Positions 58,912 through 64,000 of a stretch of DNA of 64,000 nt are shown here, in pieces (the first letter of the stretch is position 1; each line of letters opens with the position of its first letter). The notes under the pieces were generated by a model. The model saw only the letters and a list, made by a program, of their open reading frames with translations, had not been told where the DNA came from and did no database searches. The stretch is from Paratinospora sagittata (taxonomy: Eukaryota; Streptophyta; Magnoliopsida; Ranunculales; Menispermaceae): NCBI GenBank assembly GCA_035771175.1, contig CM069596.1, forward strand, positions 10,094,001-10,158,000. The letters run 5' to 3'. The translations under genes and the position numbers were made by a program.

Positions 58912-59369
58912 TAATTCAACATATAGGCTTATATATTAATAATTGTGATTAAAGGCTATCGTATAAGGTTAAGCCCATTTAAAGTGATCCAATAAGGTTT
59001 AAGTATTTTGAGCTTTAATGCATCAATTAAGTGTCGGCCTTTTATGTGTAGAAACCAAATTATATTTCTATATTTATGATGGACCAAAATAAAAATAATG
59101 AGAGTTAACGGTCACTTGACTTATATATACGGTTATTGTCCTCAAATCACATGTACGTTTTCCATTCTATCTAGCATCCCATCATCAGAGAGAAACCCTA
59201 ACCCTAATGACTATGTGTTGATTTGGAAAACCAACCGCAAGGCTTGGGATTCATTTTTTATCATGACTAATTCAAGTACGCTTCCGCTTAATATCATAGA
59301 TACTTAGTGATCCAACATGAATGATCCTGGCTTTGGTAATGGTTTACACCATTAAAGCAACATTCAACA
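58912..59369 (+). repeat. 3' LTR of copia 2 (458 bp)
   Basis: TGTTAGATTTTAATTCAACA to GCAACATTCAACA, followed by TSD CCACC. It shows many substitutions against the 5' LTR, so this element is clearly older than copia 1. It supplies the empty site for the MITE insertion. Confidence 0.92.
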
Positions 59370-59479
59370 CCACCAACTCTAGTTCACTTCAAGAGTGTGA
59401 GCCAAATTGTTACAATGTCAGTTTACAAATTTAAGGCAAACATATCCTTTTACAGGCTAATTAAGGACAAACCTACAAT

Positions 59480-60362
59480 CATGGTTCGAAAATTCCCCGA
59501 AATTCAGCGAAATTCCATGAATTTTTTTTCTTTTTTTAACTACCAAAGTGCGAAGTACATGTAAAATAAAAATTGCAAAAATTCTCCGAAATAATTCGAT
59601 AAAATTTTAATTTTTCAATTCAAAAATGCAAAAATTCGACAAAAAAAAACGACAAAAATTGATAAAATTCAAAAAAAAATCGATCAAATTCGACAAAGAA
59701 GCAAAAAAAATATTATTTCATCAATAAAAAACAAAAAAAAAACTAATAATTATGTATTATTTTCAACTTCATCAACCAACATAGCAATATAAATTTTCAA
59801 AATAATTTAAAAAGCAAACAAATTATGTAGTTTATAGGATATGCTTTACCAAAAAGAGAAGAAAAGAAACAAAAAAATAAATAAATAAAGTTGAAATAAG
59901 ATAAAAACTTAAAAATAAATTACAAGAGTTCCCAAAGCCATTTTCACTTAGGTAACTCTTATTAAAAAAAATACATTTAAATAATAAACTAATAAATCAA
60001 GTATGATGGAATTCAAACTAACAAAATATATGGTCGAGAAGCAAGCCACCACAAAATTAAATATCAAAAAAAAAAAAGAATTAAGACCAAAAGCCATCAT
60101 TTCAAATTCATCAACCCACTTAACAAGATCGATTTTGTTAGGTCACTTATTGGTATTTTTAGGTATTAAAAGTGTCTATTTATATTAGTTTTTAGCTTAT
60201 AATACAATAAATCTAGATATTTAAGCATATATGAAAAATTCTCTAAACTTCTCTAATTTAGCGAATTTTTACAAAAATTCTCCATGTCTAATTAAACTTC
60301 TCTGAATTAATATCAATTTTCAAGTGAACGAAGTCAAGTCAAAATCGACTTTTCGATCCTTG
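59480..60362 (-). mobile_element. Non-autonomous hAT element, copy 2 (minus orientation)
   Basis: Reverse-complement relative of 19785-20639, running from CATGGTTCGAAAATTCC to ...CGATCCTTG. Internal landmarks match, for example AAAAGTGTCTATTTATATTA. Flanking 8-mers (CCTACAAT and GCGGGTGG) do not match, so one end may have been altered. Confidence 0.85.
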
Positions 60363-60450
60363 GCGGGTGGAGTTTCAAAATTTGGATTTTGGAATCCTGT
60401 TTGGACAGTATGAAGCTCATTTCTCTCTACAGGAATGGGTTTCTCAAAAG

Positions 60451-62295
60451 CAAGGTACGAAACTTCGATTTCGCCCTAAACTTCGACCTTCAAAAATCAG
60501 AATTAATTCGGAGAAGTTTAATTCGACATGGAGAATTTTTGTAAAAATTTGCTAAATTATAGAAGTTTAGAGAATTTTTGCATATATGCTTAAATATCTA
60601 AATTTATTGTAGTATAAGCTAAAAACTAATAAAAATAGACACTTTTAATACATAAAAATATCAATAAGCGACCTAACAAAATCAATCTTGTTAAATGAGT
60701 TGATGAATCTGAATGACGGCTTTTGGTCTTAATTTGTTTTCTTTATTTTGATATTTAATTTTGTGGTGGCTTGCTTCTCGACCATATACTTTACTAGTTT
60801 GAATTCTATCATGCTTAATTTATTAGTTTATTATTTGAATGTGTTGTTTATTAATCTTGTTTCATAAGAGTTAACTAAAAAAAGATGACTTTAGAAAATC
60901 TTTTAATTTATTTTTAAGTTTTTATCTTATTTCGACTTTAACTATTTATTTATTTTGCTTCTTTTTTTTTTTTTGTTAAAGCATATCCCATAAACTACAT
61001 AATTTGTTAACTTGTTAAATTATTTTTTAAAATTTATATTGCTATGTTGGTTGATGAAGTTGAAAATAATACATAATTATTAGTGTTTTTTTATTTTTTA
61101 TTGATGAAGTAACATCTTTTTTACTTCTCTGTCTAATTTCATCGAATTTTGTCGAATTTTAACGAATTTTTGCTCGAATTTTTGCATTTTTTTATTGAAA
61201 AACCAAGGACTAAAAATTCGCCGAAATTCGGCGAATTTTTTCGATTTTTTTATCATCGAAGTGCAAAGTGGGATGTAAAATAAAAAATGCAAAAATTCGC
61301 TAAATAATTCGATAAACTTCGACAACTTCGACGAAATTCGATAAACTTCGACAAAAGTTTAGTTTTTCAATAAAAAAAATGCAAAAATTCGAGTAAAAAT
61401 TCATTAATATTCGACAAAATTCGATGAAATTACACAGAGAAGTAAAAAAGATGTTACTTCATCAATAAAAAACAAAAAAACACTAATAATTATGTATTAT
61501 TTTCAACTTCATCAACCAACATAGCAATATAAATTTTAAAAAATAATTTAACAAGTTAACAAATTATGTAGTTTATGGGATATGCTTTACCAAAAAAAAA
61601 AAAAAAAAGAAGCAAAATAAATAAATAGTTAAAGTCGAAATAAGATAAAAACTTAAAAATAAATTAAAAGATTTCCTAAAGTCATCTTTTTTTAGTTAAC
61701 TCTTATGAAACAAGATTAATAAACAACACATTCAAATAATAAGCTAATAAATTAAGCATGATAGAATTCAAACTAGTAAAGTATATGGTCGAGAAGCAAG
61801 CCACCACAAAATTAAATATCAAAATAAAGAAAACAAATTAAGACCAAAAGCCGTCATTCAAATTCATCAACTCACTTAACAAGATTGATTTTGTTAGGTC
61901 GCTTATTGATATTTTTATGTATTAAAAGTGTCTATTTATATTAGTTTTTAACTTATACTACAATAAATTTAGATATTTAAGCATATATGCAAAAATTCTC
62001 TAAACTTCTCTAATTTAGCAAATTTTTACAAAAATTCTCCATGTCGAATTAAACTTCTCCGAATTAATTCTGATTTTTGAAGGTCGAAGTTTAGGGCAAA
62101 ATCGAAGTTTCGTACCTTGTGAAAAACTAAACTTTTGTCGAAGTTTATCGAATTTCGTCGAAGTTGTCGAAGTTTATCGAATTATTTAGCGAATTTTTGC
62201 ATTTTTTATTTTACATCCCACTTTGCACTTCGATGGTAAAAAAACCGAAAAAATTAGCCGAATTTCAACGAAATTCGGCGAATTTTTAGTCCTTG
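60451..62295 (+). mobile_element. Non-autonomous hAT element, copy 3, interrupted by copy 4
   Basis: CAAGGTACGAAACTTCG to ...TTAGTCCTTG, with target duplication CTCAAAAG at 60443-60450 and 62296-62303. The element is split at 61203 by copy 4. Its remaining right end is 62128-62295. Confidence 0.92.
61204..62119 (-). mobile_element. Non-autonomous hAT element, copy 4, nested in copy 3
   Basis: 916 bp, CAAGGACTAAAAATTCG to ...CGTACCTTG, with target duplication TGAAAAAC at 61196-61203 and 62120-62127. It is the same family as its target, in opposite orientation, so the locus can fold into a long hairpin. Confidence 0.93.
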
Positions 62296-62875
62296 CTCAA
62301 AAGAACACCATAAAGCTCAAAACCCATATGACAAACAAAAACACGCTTTTCTAAATCTAGAGTACGTTTCAGCAAACCCTTCGATTAGATTACCATTCAG
62401 TAGACTAGTTCGTATCAACCAGCAGCTTTGGGGAACAATATATATGTTCATCATATAAAAGTTCAATGAACAAGAAGACAATAATCATGGAGACTACATC
62501 TTGCTATACATTCATGGAAAAAAGAAAAGATGATTGCTACACAAATTCTTATTACATTCTTTATTTGAACTTTCTCAGGTTATAAACTTACTAGTCGTGT
62601 ATATATATCTCTACAATTCTAATATTATCACAAATAGCAATATGTACATTCAAATCTATAAAGATATATACCCACAAATCAGTTATCTATTTCACTTAAC
62701 ATCCAACTACAATGCAAAAAGATAAGTCAACAAAAAGAGAGCAATGGTGAGAGAATGTGACAAAATTAAACTTTTTCAATGAAATTTTAAAAACTTAAAT
62801 TTTGTAAATGTCACGAACATTTCCATCATCTTAACTACTAACAAGTACAAATTCTCATCTTGTTTGAGTTAATAC

Positions 62876-62963
62876 AACTATTACATAATAATAAATCACT
62901 ACAAAAGATGATAACCACCAACTATTACATAATAATAAATCACTACAAAAGATGATAACCACC
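62876..62963. repeat. Exact 44-bp tandem duplication
   Basis: 62876-62919 repeated at 62920-62963 (core AAATCACTACAAAAGATGAT), 100 bp inside intron 2 from the exon 2 donor site. Confidence 0.95.
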
Positions 62964-63061
62964 AAAGAGTAACATGTAATTATTTGACACATGATTTCTA
63001 ATAATAGGTCAATTCAAACATACGCGAATAAAGAAAGAGAAAGTGACACATAGATACCAAC

Positions 63062-63143
63062 CTGTAGATTTTTTTCACCCGTCTCACTGTAGATTGGAAA
63101 ATATTTCACTTGTCTTTGATACCGGTCTACTATATTTTGCATG
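63062..63143 (-). CDS. MADS-box gene exon 2 (I region)
   Basis: 82 bp between TTTCTCAG and GTTGGT. Its first base completes the codon split with exon 1 (a Ser in SOC1-like genes), then 27 codons follow: MQNIVDRYQRQVKYF... to GEKNLQ. MQxxxDRYxR is the start of the intervening region after the MADS domain. It ends on a codon boundary, in phase with exon 3 although that lies 29.6 kb away. Confidence 0.93.
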
Positions 63144-63849
63144 CTGAGAAATCCGAGAAGAAAAACATAAGTGAATCATATTTTAAAGAACACATAACAT
63201 TAAATAACTTTATCAATAGTCTACAATAACTAAGGGGAAAATTACAAATATTAAAGAATAATATTAGACAATCAAGATCATTACATCAAACATAGATCTT
63301 CACTTTTTTGGTTCTCATATATGGTAAATTTTTGTATGTGAGATCTTTGCACATTTAAATTAGCAATGGTGTGTCCTAGAAATATTAGGGGAAGATTACT
63401 TTTGTAATATATGTTTTTATTAATGTTTGAGGTACAAAACATGTAGTACACTCATTAATTAGAGTGAGTTTGGATGTTTTAAATTACCTTTCTTGTGAAT
63501 CTATGTATGTATTAATTGATATATGACCTTTTATCCTTAAAAAGAGAACCTTCTCCAAATTTTGTTTAAATTTTAATAAACAAGTGAAGAACAATCTATT
63601 TACAAATTATAATTAAAATTCTTGATAAATCAAAAATATATCCAAAATCGAAGGCCCAAACTTGAATATGTAATTGCAACCTAAAACATTACATTCAAGA
63701 TCACGTCTCTAATGGTGCAACTCCCAAAACACTAAGACTCAAATATCGATAGTAGTGTTAATCATAAGAATGTCCAACAAAAAATATCATAACAAAATAT
63801 TATTGAACAATGGAGTAAGATTCCAATTAGCGTTTTACAACTAATGTAT

Positions 63850-64000
63850 AAGAAGTTTCTTTTTTTCTTTTCTTTTTTTCCTTTTTTTTTTATTATCAGG
63901 ATTTCGACGCCCAGGTGATGTCCTCCTCCCGCTTCGCGGCGAGACTAATCCACCTAGACTCGAGGTAACTGTCAAGCGTCAAAACGGAGACCTCTCCCAA
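63850..64000 (-). mobile_element. Probable SINE 3' end, cut by the window edge
   Basis: The minus strand reads GGTGGATTAGTCTCGCCGCG, then GACATCACCTGGGCGTCGAA, then an A-rich tail (plus-strand T-rich 63858-63893). GTGGATTAGTC and a terminal A tail are typical of plant SINE 3' regions. The tRNA-like head would lie beyond 64000. It is in intron 1 of the MADS gene. Confidence 0.45.

Larger units (their letters stand above)
49579..59369 (+). mobile_element. Degenerate Ty1/copia element with triplicated 5' region (copia 2)
   Basis: TGTTAGATTTTAATTCAACA starts at 49579 and again at 58912 (3' LTR). TSD CCACC at 49574-49578 and 59370-59374. The 5' LTR is interrupted by a hAT-like MITE (49634-50645) and loses homology to the 3' LTR after about 50981 (AGGTACG), so its end is replaced. 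The region 49999-55044 is three copies of a 1682-bp unit. The polyprotein is deleted between the gag zinc knuckle and the integrase C-terminus, and its RNase H is split by a small solo LTR (57758-58048). Confidence 0.88.
33421..63061 (-). other. Giant intron 2 of the MADS-box gene (29,641 bp)
   Basis: Donor GTTGGT at 63061, acceptor ATGTTGCAG at 33421. Only the edges (33421-34040, part of 48763-49578, 59375-59479, 62304-63061) look like original intron or unidentified sequence. The rest is transposons in nested order. Copia 1, copia 2 and the two solo LTRs are antisense to the gene; the LINE is in sense orientation. Confidence 0.88.
32352..63143 (-). other. SOC1-like: MIKC-type MADS-box gene (SOC1/TM3-like), exons 2-7; exon 1 outside the window
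   Basis: Six exons on the minus strand join in one frame: 82, 62, 100, 42, 42 and 138 bp, the canonical MIKC sizes and phases, all with GT-AG introns. They encode the I region, the full K domain and a C-terminus carrying SEVNTDLVIGRPE, close to the SOC1 motif EVETxLFIGLP. With the usual MADS exon of about 61 codons the protein would be roughly 216 residues, normal for SOC1/TM3 proteins, nuclear factors that promote flowering in known plants. Exon 1 is not in 63144-64000, so intron 1 exceeds 857 bp. Introns 3-6 are 85, 101, 103 and 396 bp, but intron 2 is 29,641 bp and holds all the transposons from 34041 to about 62300. No frame damage is seen. The exact subclade (SOC1, AGL14/19 or AGL42/71/72) is not certain. 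Confidence 0.92.

Noticed and set aside
59480..60362. TSD for hAT copy 2
   Set aside because: Flanking 8-mers do not match, so a target duplication is not claimed.
63144..64000. Search for MADS exon 1 (MGRGK...RQVTFSKRR-type text) on the minus strand
   Set aside because: No such frame is present; exon 1 must lie beyond the window.

Overview
The window is plant nuclear DNA, almost certainly from an angiosperm. It holds the 3' exons of one MIKC-type MADS-box gene with the exact exon sizes of that family. Nearly everything else is plant transposable elements: Ty3/gypsy and Ty1/copia retrotransposons, a plant L1-type LINE, non-autonomous hAT elements and a possible SINE. The sequence is AT-rich, has no bacterial-style gene packing, and I see no tRNA or rRNA gene. 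The species cannot be named from the sequence.

1-13731: a Ty3/gypsy chromovirus element on the minus strand (1070-12195, target duplication ATAAC) with both LTRs, primer-binding site and polypurine tract. Its RNase H-integrase-chromodomain part is in place. Its gag-protease-half-RT segment lies in the opposite orientation. A separate gag-like ORF (plant transposon protein domain) occupies the gag position. A solo LTR of the same family follows (12297-13726, TSD TCTAT). 13732-31400: four related LTR-like units of about 2 kb, a hAT element (19785-20639), decayed LTR pieces and a decayed copia gag. No host gene is visible there.

32352-63143: exons 2-7 of a SOC1/TM3-like MADS-box gene on the minus strand. 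Exon 1, which encodes the MADS DNA-binding domain, must lie beyond the right edge. Exons 3-7 sit within about 1.1 kb, but intron 2 is 29,641 bp (33421-63061) and has filled with transposons. Its nesting can be read from target duplications and interrupted reading frames. A solo LTR (34041-48762) is split by a LINE (34845-48119). The LINE ORF2 is in turn split by a second solo LTR (36310-39034) and by a very young copia element (39084-44510; LTRs differ at one base).

Further right in the same intron is a second, degenerate copia element (49579-59369, TSD CCACC). Its 5' LTR holds a hAT-like MITE, its 5' region is a near-perfect tandem triplication of 1682 bp, and its RNase H is interrupted by a small solo LTR. 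A cluster of three related hAT elements follows (59480-62295), one inserted into another in opposite orientation, with 8-bp target duplications. The window ends just upstream of exon 2 with a probable SINE fragment. The MADS gene is the only plausible functional host gene; the remaining coding regions belong to mobile elements and most are broken.
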